Shown in pieces: positions 22,311 to 35,463 of a DNA stretch of 64,000 nt (positions are counted from its first letter, which is position 1; each line of letters begins with the position of its first letter). A program made the translations under genes and the position numbers. The notes beneath the pieces were generated by a model that was not told the DNA's origin, did no database searches, and saw only the letters and a program-made list of their open reading frames with translations. The stretch is from Sanguinoderma infundibulare (Eukaryota; Basidiomycota; Agaricomycetes; Polyporales; Polyporaceae): positions 1,798,001 through 1,862,000 of the forward strand of contig JAVLRN010000011.1 of the NCBI GenBank assembly GCA_032821775.1, read 5' to 3'.

Positions 22311-23034
22311 GTCCTATAACTCCGGAAACAGCAGCGAACTCTGGGTGCACACAACGACGTGTGAGTACCGTATGAGTTGTCTCTCATGGAGACTGTTCAA
22401 GTTCAAGCTTGGTTCAAGCGGCGGGATGGCGCCGGCGCTAGCGCCATGTTGGGACACCATCAGTATTAATGTCAACCTTGTTATATATCCGGCGCCTAAA
22501 ATGTTACTTAAAAGCTTGGGTAGACGGAGAGGCCAATGTTTATACCAAACTGTTCGCTCCCTTTGCTTTGGTAAGTAGATGTTTCTCTGGATCTCACATG
22601 CCGGCAATCACTGAAGCATTGTGATATTCAAGCAGGTCAGCAGATCTTTCAAGTTCATGTCCAATGAAGCATCCACGTCACATATATCCCATCCTACGCT
22701 GGCTTACCGAGACTCACCCAAGAGCGAGTTCCTGGGGGCAGATGAGCAGACCTAGGTCTATGACACGATTTCTCCCGAGTCCCAACCGCCGCCGCCGGTG
22801 CGGTTTTCACTCAGATGTACCGTACACCGAGACCGACGGAGTCTGGTGACACCGGCCAGCCGATAAATCAGCGTGCAAAGAAAAGTGAATCAAATAAAGA
22901 TAACAACACCGTTCAACATTAGTTCGTACGCGGAGGCGGATGTTGGCTAGGCTACCGCTGGACCCCTCATGCTGTTGTCCGACTCCTTTCGTTCGTCTGG
23001 CACAACAAAATCGCCAACGCGGCCAAGCGGCCGC
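22311..23034. other. Gene-free stretch
   Basis: Between the esterase pseudogene and the four-helix membrane protein. No supported feature. Confidence 0.45.
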
Positions 23035-24032
23035 TTACATCCGGCCGTACGCGCTCTGAGATGCCGAGAACGCGTACGCGGGCTGGACGACTGTGACGTT
23101 CTGCTGCGTGGGCTTCTCCTGGTCGGCGTTCTGCTCCTCCGAGAGCTGACCGACGTATTCGAACGCAATAACGCATCCATCTGCACAACGCCATCCGTCA
23201 GACTCCTTTCAGCAAGAGGACGAGCGGAAACATGGGAAGGACGACACACGCACAGATCTCGATGAGCCAGAAGATGACGTAGACGACGACGACGATCGTG
23301 CGGCCGACGGCGAACCCGGTGTTGCACTCCCAGCTGGTCACGTTCGTCCCCACGGCGTTCGGGGTCTGCGCGGCGACGGCGTTCGCGTTCGCCTCGCACT
23401 TCTTGATCTGGTCGTCGCCCGCGCCGTGGTAGAGGTTGTAGATGAAGAAGATGCCGGACGCGATGTTGAACACAGTCACGGCCGTGATCGTGGTCGCGTA
23501 CAGCCCGACGAGGGAGCGTACTCGTCCGATGGCGCCCACGAGGCTGCACGGGTGAAGCGAAACATTAAAATCAAAAAAGCCGGTGTCAGCGTTCATCGCA
23601 ATGCAGATGCCCAAACCCTCCGGTTCTCCGCCTGGCGAGCGCGCATCAAGGCGTGCGGTCGGCGCAAGGCGAAGCGGAGGGCAACATGGGCGAGCGTGGC
23701 GAGACTTACCCCATCAGTGACGTGAGCGCAAAGACGCTCATAGCAATCGCAAGGACCCAGAGCGAGATCTTCTGGCTGTGCGAGAGGTCGAGCGTGCCCT
23801 TCACTGTTGGTTACCGGACAGGATTCAGACGTCAGCGCACCTCCAGCCATCATTCGGCGGTTTCAAACGACCCGCCAGGGCAGAGAAAGAGACACTCACG
23901 CAGAGAATGGATCTCAATCCACCCGGCGACGGCGAAGAAGCCTCCGAGGGCGATCCCGAGGATCGACTCGCAGAATACGCCGAATCTCACCGGGAGACAG
24001 CAGCAGAACTTGCGCGAACGAACGTAAACCAT
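23035..24032 (-). CDS. Four-helix membrane protein with a Cys-containing extracytoplasmic loop
   Basis: Four exons leftward: 23900-24032, 23710-23803, 23254-23543, 23035-23180; 220 aa. It opens with CCCLPVRFGVF and a hydrophobic helix (ILGIALGGFFAVAGWI). Two more helices follow around SLWVLAIAMSVFALTSLMGLVG and YATTITAVTVFNIASGIFF. A loop of about 55 residues has Cys at QIKKCEAN and SWECNTG, and then comes a last helix, IVVVVYVIFWLIEIYGCVIAF. The tail ends EYVGQLSEEQ...AYGRM. Helix number and the two-Cys loop resemble tetraspan proteins, but no CCG signature is present. The last intron (GTGCGT...GTGCAG, 23181-23253) was chosen over a read-through frame because it restores EIYGCVIAFEYVGQL. Function unknown; probably at the plasma or vacuolar membrane. 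Confidence 0.85.
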
Positions 24033-26314
24033 GATGCCGGTAGCAGTCGAACGGTGAGCAAGGTATTACAGAAGGAGAGAAAAGGATGCAAGCCGCAAGT
24101 GCGGAAGATAAGAAGGGGGAAAGAATCAAGAAGAACGAAGGTCGAAGTCGAACGGGAATTGGGAGGCGCAGCCCTAAGGGAAATCCCATCGACGATGGCA
24201 TGCCTTATATACCAAAACGCGATGCGGCGAGGGGGGCGCTGACATCGAATTCAACTGATGGTGGTCAACCTACAATTGCGATGCAAAGATGGTGGTCGCC
24301 ACACGTTTTGTCCTAAGCGGCGGCGGCTGTTCTCGCCGTTGGCGTATCGATTTACTGAGCTTGTATGTCCGAATCTGCGGGAAAGCAAGAAGTGGTATAT
24401 GTTGGGATTCATTACAGAGGTTCGCCATCGCGAAGTCCTGACGAGCGCAGATCGCAGTGCGGAAGAGTGACCATGGAATCGGTGGGAGGATGAAAAGCTG
24501 TGCTGGCATCATGGCCTTGCGGTGATACTGGGCGTGATCACCAAAAGGCACCCACGCCTTAAAACCAAAACGCCAGGAACAAGAGAGCTCGCCTCAACGT
24601 GGTTCAACCGCGGTCTAAACTTGCCGGAGACATAGCTCCCACTGGCAACTCGAGGCGTATAAATGCAGTCAGGTTTACGCCCAAAGCATCCATTCTTGCC
24701 CATACGAAGAGACCACGGCCTCGCGCGGACTTGTACGAGTAAGGGTGCCAAGACCTTATGGCTTAGGCAACTGCTAAGTAACATTCGGTTCACGGTGGCT
24801 GGAAAACGTATCGACTGACCCGAAGCAACGCATGGATCCCGCGGATTCCACCAAGTACTCACAAGCATCGGCAGCACCAGACTCTATCAGGCTTCAGCAA
24901 GCTGAGAGCTCATCCCATGGTAACTCGGACACCCGAAAGTGCAACTTTCTTGCGTCAAGTTTTCGTTTAACAACAGGATCAATGTACGAGACACTCACTG
25001 CGAGGTTTCTCCACTGGCCCTGGACCTACAAAGCCAAACAGGACTCTCGGGATCGATTTAGCCCTTGTGCAAAGGAGCGCATCGCCTTCACGCTACCCGC
25101 AGCACCCGCAGTCCAATCGATAGTTGGTTCGACTCGGGGATAAGGGCACTGCAGTCGTTATGTTGTTGAAAGTCGGGAGGCTCCGGTCCTCTACCCTGAG
25201 GGGGCGCAACGTTTAGGAGTCGTCGCCTAGCTGGGCAGTCGGTAGCCAGGAGCCAGGCTCGAGCCCAAGGGATGCCCACTTGAACATTCCCCAAACCCGA
25301 AGCGTTCACAACAGATCCCTGCGCAACCAATCAGCGACCTGCCCAACACGCTGGCCAAACCAAAACGACACGCACGTAAAATGCCGCCGAAGAGTAAAGA
25401 CATACCCGAACTCCAACGGAGACGCAAGAGTGTATGATCGACAGCAAGAAACGACGAGATGCTCTACGATATGAACCCGAGTGGTAGTAAAATACATACA
25501 CCTATGCTAGCGCGCGCACGCAACCGGGGACTACCTCTCCAGCGCGCGGCCGCCGAATATCAAAAGGGTGTGATCGTGGGGGCACGGGGCTACTGCGTAC
25601 CGGACAGTACTAAGGCGTGAAACCGAATGTACGAAGGAGTGCATACCCTAAGACCAATGACCGTATGAACGACGAAATGGTGGTGATGGTAGCGTACGTA
25701 CGAGGAACTAGCCTATGATGTAACCCCAAATGACAACGACGGAAGATATAAAAAATGCGAGATGTGTATGTGTATGCGTATGTACCGGCATGGAGTGAAG
25801 ATGCGTATACGTATGCGCGCCAAAAAGAGATGGTGGATGATGGTCCGCATTAACTGATTAGAGGATGGGAGTCCCAGAAAGTACGGATATAACCAGAGAA
25901 TGAACGTGACATCGTCAGAGTCCTTGATATGGCTCGGTGGCCCGTCGAGATCCGTGATGTGATGGCGCAAGGATAGATGCAGCGGGAGGATGAATACCGA
26001 GGCACGAAACGGGGCGGAATAAGTGGAGATGGAGGGAAAGGGCAGGAGAGGGAGCGGATTTGGCGAGGCAGAGCGTCAAGCGAGGAGTGGGAAGCAATCC
26101 GGGCGAAGAGTGTAACCGCCCAGGGAGTGGGAGGGAGCATCGGGGAGCCCGCACGAGAGCACATTACAGATCCGGGAAGGGGAATGAGCGGATATACAAA
26201 CACGAGAGGGTCCGGCCATATCATGACGGGGAGGATATTGTTACTGTTACGTTAGTGGCAATGTCCATACGGTGGCACAAGGGTGTAGGCTTCTGATTGT
26301 TCAACACGCCCTCA
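24033..26314. other. 2.3-kb gene-free stretch
   Basis: Between the promoter side of the membrane-protein gene and the 3' end of SKN1/KRE6. Short frames of 60-120 codons exist on both strands, but none has motifs or splice-supported extension. A small purine/pyrimidine-alternating tract with gtatgtgtatgcgtatg-type sequence lies near 25760-25815. No transposon end, tRNA or homology to the window's gene families was recognised. Confidence 0.5.
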
Positions 26315-29034
26315 CTAACAACTGGTCAACTAGAGACCTTGACATCAGCGCCCCATGCTGGACAGGAAAACATTATGATACACACCCCAGAGTTTTTGGG
26401 CCATGGGTACCCAGCGCCGACTGGTTGTTGTTGTGACCAGTACGTCAGGTTGGGGTCTGAGAAGTGTCGATAAGTGCGAATGCAGTGTAACAATGACAAC
26501 GACAATACGCACTGGAGTAAGCGTCTGGGTGGTTGTCGATGTAGTTCTTTGTAGGGTAATCTGGGGGATCGCAGCCGATGTTCTTATGCCCTGCCCTCTG
26601 ATATACGCGGACGTAATCGACCTGCATGATCGCGGGGAAGATCATCGTGGTCAAGTCGATGGGTTGCCAGTTGCCTGTTTCACGCAACAGCGATAGTGAG
26701 AAAGACGAAATAGGCCCAGAAACGCATGGCAGCTTACTTGAGATACCCAAGTTGAGAACAATGGACTACAGTACGAATTGACATCAATAGGCATAACCCT
26801 GAACATATGAGCTGTAACGCACCATGGGCTCCTCCGGGACCAGTCGCTGCCCTACCTGAGAGCCATCCGTGCCCATGTCAGGACCCATTGCTGCTGCACC
26901 CAAGCGATATGACGGCTGGCCATTCGATTGCCAAGTGATGAAACCCTCGTTTCGGTTTGACGGGTTCGCCCAATACTCGAAACCAAGTGTTGCAAAGTTC
27001 GCGCCAGAACCCTGGAACATGTTGTCTGGGAGGTTCGTCAAAGCTGAGACGGCCTGCTGTCTGTAACAAACAGCACGATCAATGTGAAGTCCATCATAAC
27101 GTCACACTCTAAAACTAACATCGCAGAACCCTTGTAGTCGTTGAGTCGAGTGATCCCCGGATTATAGACCGTAAGCTCATCTGCGGTGTCGTTCAGGAAC
27201 GTGTAATCGTGCGTGAACGGGGCAAACTGCGCCGACTGAGAGACGACCTGGCCCACAGAGTTTGCTGTCTTGTTCCTCTCCACCTCGAGGATATCGATCT
27301 CGGGCACCCCGCGACCTTTCGAGTTGCTGGGCCCAGGATGGTCTTCTCCAGCACACGTACATGCACTACGCAACAGGTTAGTCATGGAACTCGGACGTGA
27401 TGTGATATAAGACGATTACGCACGAAAGACGCTGCCCAGGAAGCCACGAGAGGTCGAAGTTATACTTGGACCTCGACGCATCCGAGTGCAGAGCTGCTGC
27501 AGGTCCGGATCCGTCGGCCAGTGTCTGGTTGGGATATGTGCCAAGGTCACATGAGTCGTAACTGCTCATCGGTAACTTAGTGCAAAGCACGGAAGGAACT
27601 GGCGTCGGTGCTTACGAGTACGGCCACGTCCCATCCGTCGTTGCCCTGTATCCTGGTCTGCCGAGGTTACCCATCGTCCATGCGCCGGGCCACTAAGAAT
27701 GCTGTCAGTCCTGCCGACAGCACATACAATCCGCTCTCTAGCCCATCACTCACGTAACCTTGCGTATTAGAGTCCGGCCCCGGAAGGGTGACAGCGACTT
27801 CAATATACCCGCTCGTGAAGCAGAACTTGTTCCAGCTCTGGAGCATCCCACTTCGGTATGGGAGACCATGGTTGATGGTTGTATCGGTGACCTGCTCCAT
27901 GACGATCTGCAGGGCGCCCCCTTTGGTATAGATCTGCTTCGGGTCGTACCACTCCTGATCGGCCGTTGACCCGTACCAGATATCGACTGCCTCCCAGAAT
28001 GGATCGTCGCCAGGATAAAATGTGCGTCCATCGGTGTTGAACTCGTCTGAAAAGACAAGCTCGTACTGCTCGCCGTCGAAACCAGTTCGCGTCTTCGCGC
28101 TGGATGGGGTTTCGGGATCGATCAATTCTGGCATCACGAACCTAAAAGAAGCTCGGCGTCAAAATACAATTCGGAGAGACAGATAGTTTGGACAGAATGT
28201 AAAATTCGTAGATCACACAAAGTTCGGCGAGAATAGAGAGTTGAGAGTAACTTACGTTGCTGTGGCTGGTATCTGTCCAGACGAGTTGACATGGGTATTC
28301 GCGGTAATGGCCAGATTCCGCGCCTCGTTGCGGTAGAAGTCGACGAGAGGATAGCAGATGAAAAGCGCTAAGAGAGCAACAAGGAGGAAAACAATGACAC
28401 TGACGTTGAGGAAGCCTCTGCAAGACCAGTATGCACGCCTGTCCCGACCATAATCTGGTGTGTGGAGGTAGTCGTCGTCGTCATCAGGCAAGTCCTTCTC
28501 GACCTCCGGGTCGTAGGCGTATGGTACGAAGCCTCGACCTAATGTTGACTGGCCGGTGGGAAATCGGGAGTCGGATGAGATGGAGAAAACGGAATCGCCG
28601 GAGGAGGAGATGACGGAGTCACGGTTGTCTTTGAAGGCCTTTGGAGGGACGAGGGCCTCGTTGTCTGAGTCGGACGCGAGGCGATAGAGAACCATGGACC
28701 CGCGCTGGGAGCCAGCATGGCCAAATTGCGCGGCAAGAGCCTGGGACTCTTCTGACGCGATCCGGTTGAAGTAGGTACTCCCGCGTGAAGCTGGTCGTGA
28801 GCGAATGCCGACAGGCGATTTGGGGTTGAGCGGGGAGGAAACGAAGCCAATGCCTAATGCTGACTGTGATCGGGAGCGTGAGGAGAAGGATTGGTCTTTA
28901 GCCTCGGGTGAAAGGAGGGGCGACTCGAAGGTCGAGGTGTGGGGAGTGCGAGGCTGAGTGCCATAGTCCTCGGGGGTCGACGCGCCGGAGCGAGACTCGG
29001 GAGCGTCGGAGGCGGGCGGCCAGGGATTAGACAT
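26315..29034 (-). CDS. KRE6: Beta-glucan synthesis-associated protein, SKN1/KRE6 family (GH16)
   Basis: Ten exons leftward: 28256-29034, 27754-28141, 27616-27692, 27424-27561, 27120-27365, 26823-27060, 26738-26765, 26513-26674, 26386-26456, 26315-26329; 713 aa. It is a type II membrane protein: a cytosolic Ser-rich N terminus of about 210 residues, an acidic DDDDD run, then one hydrophobic helix (VSVIVFLLVALLALFICYP). The lumenal GH16 domain starts at FVMPELIDPETP and contains the catalytic signature PEIDILEVE. GLGFEYW-type, EPMSIVLNLGIS and IDLTTMIFPAIMQVDYVRVYQ blocks follow. The order and the end (YPWPKNSG, then five codons) match the family. In yeast these proteins are needed for beta-1,6-glucan of the cell wall and act in ER/Golgi. 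A 15-nt last exon and a 28-nt exon are notable. Family certain; KRE6 versus SKN1 not resolvable. Confidence 0.94.
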
Positions 29035-32000
29035 GGGGAGGGGAGGAGGGCACCGACGACGGGAGGAACGTCGAGGACGGAGGCCTGAGGGGGACGGCGG
29101 CGGGGGGTGGAAAGAATGGAAGGGGACGGGCGAGGGCTGCCAGCCCTGGCAGTGGTGGCAGCAGACACTAACGCGTGAGAGGCGCCGCCCGGCCTCCATC
29201 GCCGCGTGCCGCCCACCAAAGTCAATGCGTTTCCAATCCGGCCACCGTTCCCCAATATTCTCCCGCATACAATCGCCCTCGCCACCGCTCTCGCTGCCCT
29301 CAACACTCGCCCCGAACTCCAGCAGTATTCCAGGCATCCCAACAGGAGCTAGTAATGCATCGATAATCCAGCACGCTTGCCATATCGCTGCAATTTCACC
29401 CCATTCAGCGCCCTACTTTCGCGACTTCTGCAGCGCCGCCGCGTGCTGTGCGCGTCATGGTGTCCGGTGCTTCCCCCGACCTCCCTTTCCTTCCTGTCTG
29501 ACCGGAACGCCTTGCGTGGTGCGTTCGCCGATAAGCTCCAGATTCTCTTGGCCAACGCCCGTGTTCAGTGTGTGCCCTCACGCCTCGAAGGCCTCAGGGG
29601 CACCACAGCTTGCGCGCATTAATGTGGCGTCAACCTATGCATCTCTTCATATGTCCGTCGCACCCATCAGTCTGCCAGCCAGTGACAGATGTGGGTCTAC
29701 GGTCGGCGTATGCAGCTTGACGCGCCCGTGACAATGACATGCGCGCCGCCATCCTGCTCCGGCACTGTGGCCGCCGCCGTCGCCGCCCGATATTTCAATG
29801 TCATCGGGAGCTCGAGGTGCTACTTTGAACGAAAGTATGTAGCGATCTTAAAGTTATCGTTGCCTCCTCAAGCTCTCCCCCCTCTTTGCTGTGGTCGGTA
29901 TCACGCCCTCGCTTTTCACACTTTGAACCTTCATCGCCCTTTGTGTTTTTATTATGTCTCGTGAACTGTACATTCGCATGCCGAGCCACGGTAATGGCAA
30001 GCGTGGCGTGTGGTTGCCTCCAGCGAGCTAGAGGATCACGACTATGCGCGACATTGCATCATTCAGCTCAGGACGACCAATTCGTGTACAGCCTCCCCTG
30101 TCACTGTCAGCTCCTTTGTTCCTCGACCCTTTTGTCCCTCTATAATGACAGCTTTGGCGACCTTTGGACCGTCCCAAGTACTGTGTGCTCCTGGCAACGA
30201 GGGGCGTCGTCCAGTTTGACTATGGCAGTGCCACAGGGCTCAAACTTCGAACTCATCCGTGGCTGGAGTGGACTGCATAACGCGCAATCCGGACATTAAT
30301 GTCACTCAACAACGACGTAGAGTGCTCTATCCCGGCGGCAACTGCAATGTATGTACATCAGTCTCAGGTGGACGTTCATCAGAGATTGCGGAGCCGAGAA
30401 AGACCACTTATTTGTGGCCAGCAACAGGTGGCAGTGGTTACATTTGGACATCCCGTCGATCATGCATTCACGGTACTCATCCAGATATCCACCTTTCAGG
30501 CCGGTCACACTCGCCTCACATCGTGCTTAGAAATCACGACCTCGACGACACATAAATGCCAGTCAGAACCAAAACGTACGCCAAGCATTCCCCGGAAAGG
30601 GTCTATTTCAGAAGACCGAAGACCGAGCTAACATATACTCCACCCTAGCCGATTGGTGCTTGTCTCGGTATGGAAGCAAATCGTTCAATGGGGTGAATAT
30701 CTGTCTCTCATCGAATGGTAGAGGTCACTTCTGCAATCCGTCGACGTCATGCTCGCCCACCATTCCATTAGTGGGGAGCATGCCGCAGCTTCCGTAGTTG
30801 GCCCAGTATTCCGTGCGTCCCAATTTCCTATCTTCGATCTCTTGAGCAACACAAATGGAGCTTTTCCGTGATACGCCATCGATGGAAACCCATATGCACC
30901 TCAGTACATGAGGTCCGTCAGTCTACTTCGAGTCGGGCGTAAGTAGGTCAAAGTAGGTCGGACACATTTACATCCACCGAGCGAAGCGAGCGCTTGAGCC
31001 TCAATTGAATTGATCGATGTCCGGAGCCCCCGTGTTTCCCACCGGCCTCGACTAACCGGCCTCGGTCTGTTTCGCTGGCAGTTGCATCCACATCAGATCC
31101 ACATGGTTGTCAACTCGCAAGCGGACAGAAGCAGACAGAAGCGTCGGCAGACGCGGACGTGAGCGTCATCGTCTGTGCAACGTGTTGCGAAGCGGGCTCG
31201 TTACGGGCGATTTTATTTTATGAACAGGTATGCTGCAATCGGGGGTGCAACATCTTCAGAGAGAAGGACGACCCAGAGCATAGAACTGGATCTGGCGCCG
31301 GCGCAGGTTCTGGATCGACCTCCGTGGCCTGTACCTGTTCACTGTTCACTGATCCACTGACACGGACAGCATTTCACATGCGCCCATGTCAATGTTTTGA
31401 GTCAAGACTGTCATGCGATGAAAGCGATTGCTTACCACCGCGAACCTCAGAGATCAGATCATCTAGGCACCAAGTCGACCGGCCCTGTGGCAACATTAAT
31501 TCCCTGTCAGTCCTGAGGACCCTCCACGGTCCACCACGACAGACCACGACTCGCAATCTGCTTATACTGGTGCCAACGCATACGACGGATAGGTGTTCTT
31601 TCAGCGCCTCCAACGTTCCCAGCAAGCTGAGCGGCGTTTCTCCGAGCTTACCAAGTAGAGCTAGCAGTGCAGACGTATTACCGCCGTCTACTTATCGTGG
31701 CAAAGATACAGTTCAAATCTAGACCCACTGACACTCAACATCAGAGTTGTGCGTGTCAATTCCTTCTTCTTCTCTTTCAGTGCTGAACGCAATCTCCAGC
31801 ACGGACTGGACGCCCCTTCGAATTTCGAAATGACCATTGACGCGGTCACATGTGCGGCCTTTGACCAAATTCCACCCGGCCCCGGACCGTGGGCTGGTAG
31901 TCAGCTGTAGGAAGACGATCAGCACACCCTCGTCTCTGGAGTCTGGACGGCGGTCACAGTATGACGACGATGACGATGACCACGAACCTTCGTACACATT

Positions 32001-32081
32001 CAGGCTAGGTCAAGACCCAGGCACCCACCGCCGATGAGCGTTGAGCGTTGAGCTCTGACCTCCACCAGCCTCGATCTCAAC
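29035..32081. other. 3-kb divergent intergenic region
   Basis: It separates the start codons of the leftward SKN1/KRE6 gene and the rightward glycosidase. The first 300 bp probably contain the SKN1 leader. Scattered frames up to 230 codons on the plus strand at 29033-29731 are antisense to the SKN1 start and lack motifs. A short duplicated agtaggtc element lies near 30945-30960. No gene, repeat family or mobile element could be supported. Confidence 0.5.
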
Positions 32082-34381
32082 ATGCGCGTCTCAACAGCGC
32101 TTTGGTCTCTCTTCGCCCTGTCCAGCGCGGCGTCCGCGCGCATATACCGCCGCGCCATCGTCTCGCGCTACAACCCCGTCCGGACCGCGTCCAGCACCAG
32201 CACGCCCATGCAGGTCGGCAACGGCCACTTCGCCTTCGGCGCGGACGTCACCGGCCTCCAGACCTTCCTCCCGTTCGCGACCATGTCCGACTGGGGCTGG
32301 AAGAACGACTCCCTGCCTGCGGGGGCGACCGCGGCCGACGTCGACGCGTACCGCGGCGTGGTCTGGGACGGGGTGCAGTACATGTTCGGAGGCCCGGAGC
32401 CGATGCAGCAGTGGCTGATATCGAACCCGAACCGGGTGAACCTCGGGCGGATCGGGCTGCTCTTCCTGGACGGGGAGGGTACGGTGGCGAATGTGACCGA
32501 GGGGGACTTGGTGGGGGCGAAGCAGACGCTGGACCTGTGGACGGGGACGATCACGAGTGACTTCCGGTGGGAGGGCGAGGACGTCACTGTCAACACAGTT
32601 TGTGCGCAGAGCAGCGATGCTATTGGGGTGACGGTCAGTTCTCCGCTCCTCGGGCAGGGCCGACTTGGGATCTTCCTTGACTTTCCTTGGAACGACGGTA
32701 CATCAAAATTCGAGGCGCCCTTCGTCGGGGTGTGGAACGCGACGGCGAATCATACGACGACCCTTTCGTCGGGACGGGGACTCGGACAGAACGTCGATGC
32801 GGCTGTTGCGCATACCTTGGATAACTCGACGTTCTTCACCTACGTAGGCGGAGAAGACAGCTTCTCCATCTCGCGCGTTGCTGCCACCGAGCATCGTTAC
32901 AACATTCTGCCGCGTCAGGTAGGACAGTCGTTCTCCATCGCGGTCGGGTATGCGTCTGGGTCCATCCAGACACTGCCGATGGTCAGCAGCATCCAGAACG
33001 AGTCGACAAACACTTGGAAGTCCTATTGGTCCGACCACGGATTCGCTGATGTCGTGTCCGGGTCGAGCAACTCGAGCGCAGACGAGCTCCAGCGACGCAT
33101 CATCCTCTCGCAGTACCTGTTGCGGGTCAATGAAGCCGGTGATAACCCTCCACAAGAGGCACGTCATTTGGTTGTGCTTGTCGTAACTGCTTGCTGATCT
33201 GTGATTCAGTCAGGATTGGTGAACAATGGTTGGGTCAGTAAAGCTACTCAGCAATACACGAGCATATGCTCACCTCTCAACCGCAGTACGGCAAGTTCCA
33301 TATGGAGATGTTCTTCTGGCACAGCGCGCACTGGGCCCTCTGGAACAACTGGGACCTCCTCGATCGCGCAAGCAGCTCCTATGCGCGCTTCCTCGCTACC
33401 TCGATCCAGCGCGCCCAAGTGCAGGAGAGCTACCCCGCCGGCGCACGGTGGTCGAAGATGACCGACCCCTCTGGCCGTTCCGCGCCGGGGGAGATCAACG
33501 AGCTACTCATCTGGCAACAACCGCATCCGCTCGTTTTCGCCGAGTACGAGTTTCGCGCGACGGGCTCGCGTGCAACGTTGGAGAAGTGGCGCGATGTCGT
33601 CCGCGCGACGGCGGACTGGATGGCGGTGTACGCGAAGCGCAACGAGAGCACGGGCTTCTTTGATCTGGGCCCGCCGATGTACGTCGTGAGCGAGGACACG
33701 AGTCCGAACGCGACACGAAACCCAGCGTTCGAGCTCGCGTATTGGCGGTTCGGACTGGAGCACGCGAGCACTTGGATGGCGAGATTGGGAGAGGATGTGC
33801 CGAGCGGGTGGACAGAGGTCATGGACAACCTGGCGCCGCTCCCGATTGAGGATGGGCTATATGCGGTGTACGAGGGGATCCCGAGCGACTTCTGGGACAC
33901 GCCAACGTACACTAACGACCACCCCGCCCTCGTTGGATTGTATGGGTGGTTGCCGCAGACTGCGAACGTAAGCGTGGACTTGGCGAAAGCGACTGCAGAG
34001 AAGGTCTGGACGCATTGGAATATCAGCAACCTTTGGGGGTGAGTGTCCGTTGGGTACGAAGGGAAGATGGCACAGATGGCAGACTCACATTCACATTCGC
34101 TTTCCAGCTGGGACTTTCCCATGTTGGCGATGTCTGCGGCACGTAACGGGGACACAGAGAAGGCCATCGACTGGCTTCTGCACCCGCTGTTCGAGTTCGA
34201 CGACATTGGGATGCCGGTCGGTGGAGTGCGAGTGCCGACTCCATATTTCCCGGGGTCGGGAGCTCTTCTGTACGCTATCGCGATGATGGCAGGAGGATGG
34301 GACGGAAGCAATGGTACGGCGCCAGGTTTCCCGAAGGAGGGCTGGGACGTACAGGTGGAGGGTATCAGTAAAGCCATGTGA
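32082..34381 (+). CDS. Secreted six-hairpin glycosidase-like protein
   Basis: Exons 32082-33158, 33210-33233, 33287-34038 and 34108-34381 give 708 aa. A signal peptide is clear: a basic start, a hydrophobic core LWSLFALSSAASA, and an Arg-rich site after it. N-glycosylation sequons are frequent. The N-terminal beta domain carries MQVGNGHFAFGADVTGLQTF, and the catalytic-type helical domain carries YGKFHMEMFFWHSAHWALW, INELLIWQQPHPLVFAEYEF and APLPIEDGLYAVYEG. This layout is that of (alpha/alpha)6 six-hairpin glycosidases related to GH65/GH95-type enzymes. The substrate is unknown; a wall or plant polysaccharide is plausible. The first intron begins GC (33159-33209). Only this keeps NPPQE-SGLVNNGW in frame, and the dead copy has GT at the same place. 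The second exon is only 24 nt. Confidence 0.9.
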
Positions 34382-35463
34382 AGCATGTTGTGTTGTACTT
34401 GGAACTGATGAGAATATCGGCCAACTTTGATTTTGTTGAGTATATACGAAACGGTGTGCATATATAGACTCTGCCGCAGTTGAATGATTGCTATTCGGAA
34501 CTTACTGCATCCATTCTATTCACCTTCCTTAAGAGGCAAGGAGATTGCCAAATAGTGAAGATGGAAGCCAAGGACGTCGGATCAGCTGTTCAGCAGACGC
34601 ACTGCAGACGCGCGCCGTGACCTCGTCGCCTGCGCACACGGGTCCCGACGCTGGCAGTCTTGCTTATATTCACCGAGGGGTCAAAGCAGAGTTCACTTCC
34701 CCCTCTATCCTCCACCAGCCCGAATACGACGTACCTCGCCGAGTCCGCCCTGGCTACGATATGGCCCCAATCTTCTTCTTGATATATACGGTGACAAAGC
34801 GAGTGCTCCTCCGACCTTCTATCGTCCAAATCCTTCCGAAATGCCCCGACCCACGGGATTGCTTCGATCGCTGTGCACCCTTCTAGTCCCTATAGGCCGC
34901 ATCCTGGACACGCACTGGCCAGGATGAGTCACTCCAGGCTCGCCGCGCTCATTTCGACCAAAGGAATGTCTTCCGATAGGCTCCATCGGCGCGAGGCTGG
35001 TCGGTTGTTGGGTGCGTGCAAGCACATCATCTTGCCCTCCGTTTTGGCCATCCTGTAACCTTGTTGCAGGATGCCGTCCACAAAGGCAACACATCGGGCC
35101 ACATCGGGCTGGCCAGGTTTCAAGGTTAGGTTTCAGGCGGTGAAGACGAGTACTTTGGCTAGGCACAGTGGATCATCGCAGAGGACGACGCCAGGACGAC
35201 GCCGCCGGGGTTTCAGCCCAGGAACTTCATGCGCCCGGAGGTGCCGGAACGCCTCTGCACGTGATGTCTCCCATATTCCGCAGAGTCCCGAAAGCCCGGC
35301 GATGGCGACGGAAAATTGGAGGAAAGCATGTTGCCACAACAAAACTGACTCAAGCAAGACTTCAGTCAGACTCCAACACGCAATCCTTGTCCTCCTTCCC
35401 CTCCCCTGCGAGCCTACAGCTCTCGCATCCCTGGGCTTTCCTCCGTCTTCCACGGCCTTCATC
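34382..35463. other. Spacer between glycosidase and F-box gene
   Basis: The frame of the F-box gene is open upstream to about 35071, but the extension is compositionally unlike protein and lacks a domain, so I treat it as leader. Nothing else recognised. Confidence 0.5.

Noticed and set aside
25105..25145. A ggttcgac segment that resembles the T-loop of a tRNA
   Set aside because: No matching T-stem, anticodon arm or acceptor stem could be built around it.
25760..25815. TATG-rich alternating tract as a microsatellite
   Set aside because: Too short and irregular to call a repeat array; mentioned only in the gap entry.
29033..29731. Plus-strand frame of 232 codons
   Set aside because: Its first part is antisense to the SKN1/KRE6 start and leader; Arg/Ser/Pro-rich with no motif. 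It is a by-product of GC-rich sequence.
33430..34461. Minus-strand frame of 343 codons
   Set aside because: Fully antisense to the third and fourth exons of the six-hairpin glycosidase, which has strong motifs on the plus strand.
35071..35463. In-frame N-terminal extension of the F-box protein by 131 codons
   Set aside because: The F-box normally lies at the start; the extension is Arg/Ser-rich without structure and looks like leader.
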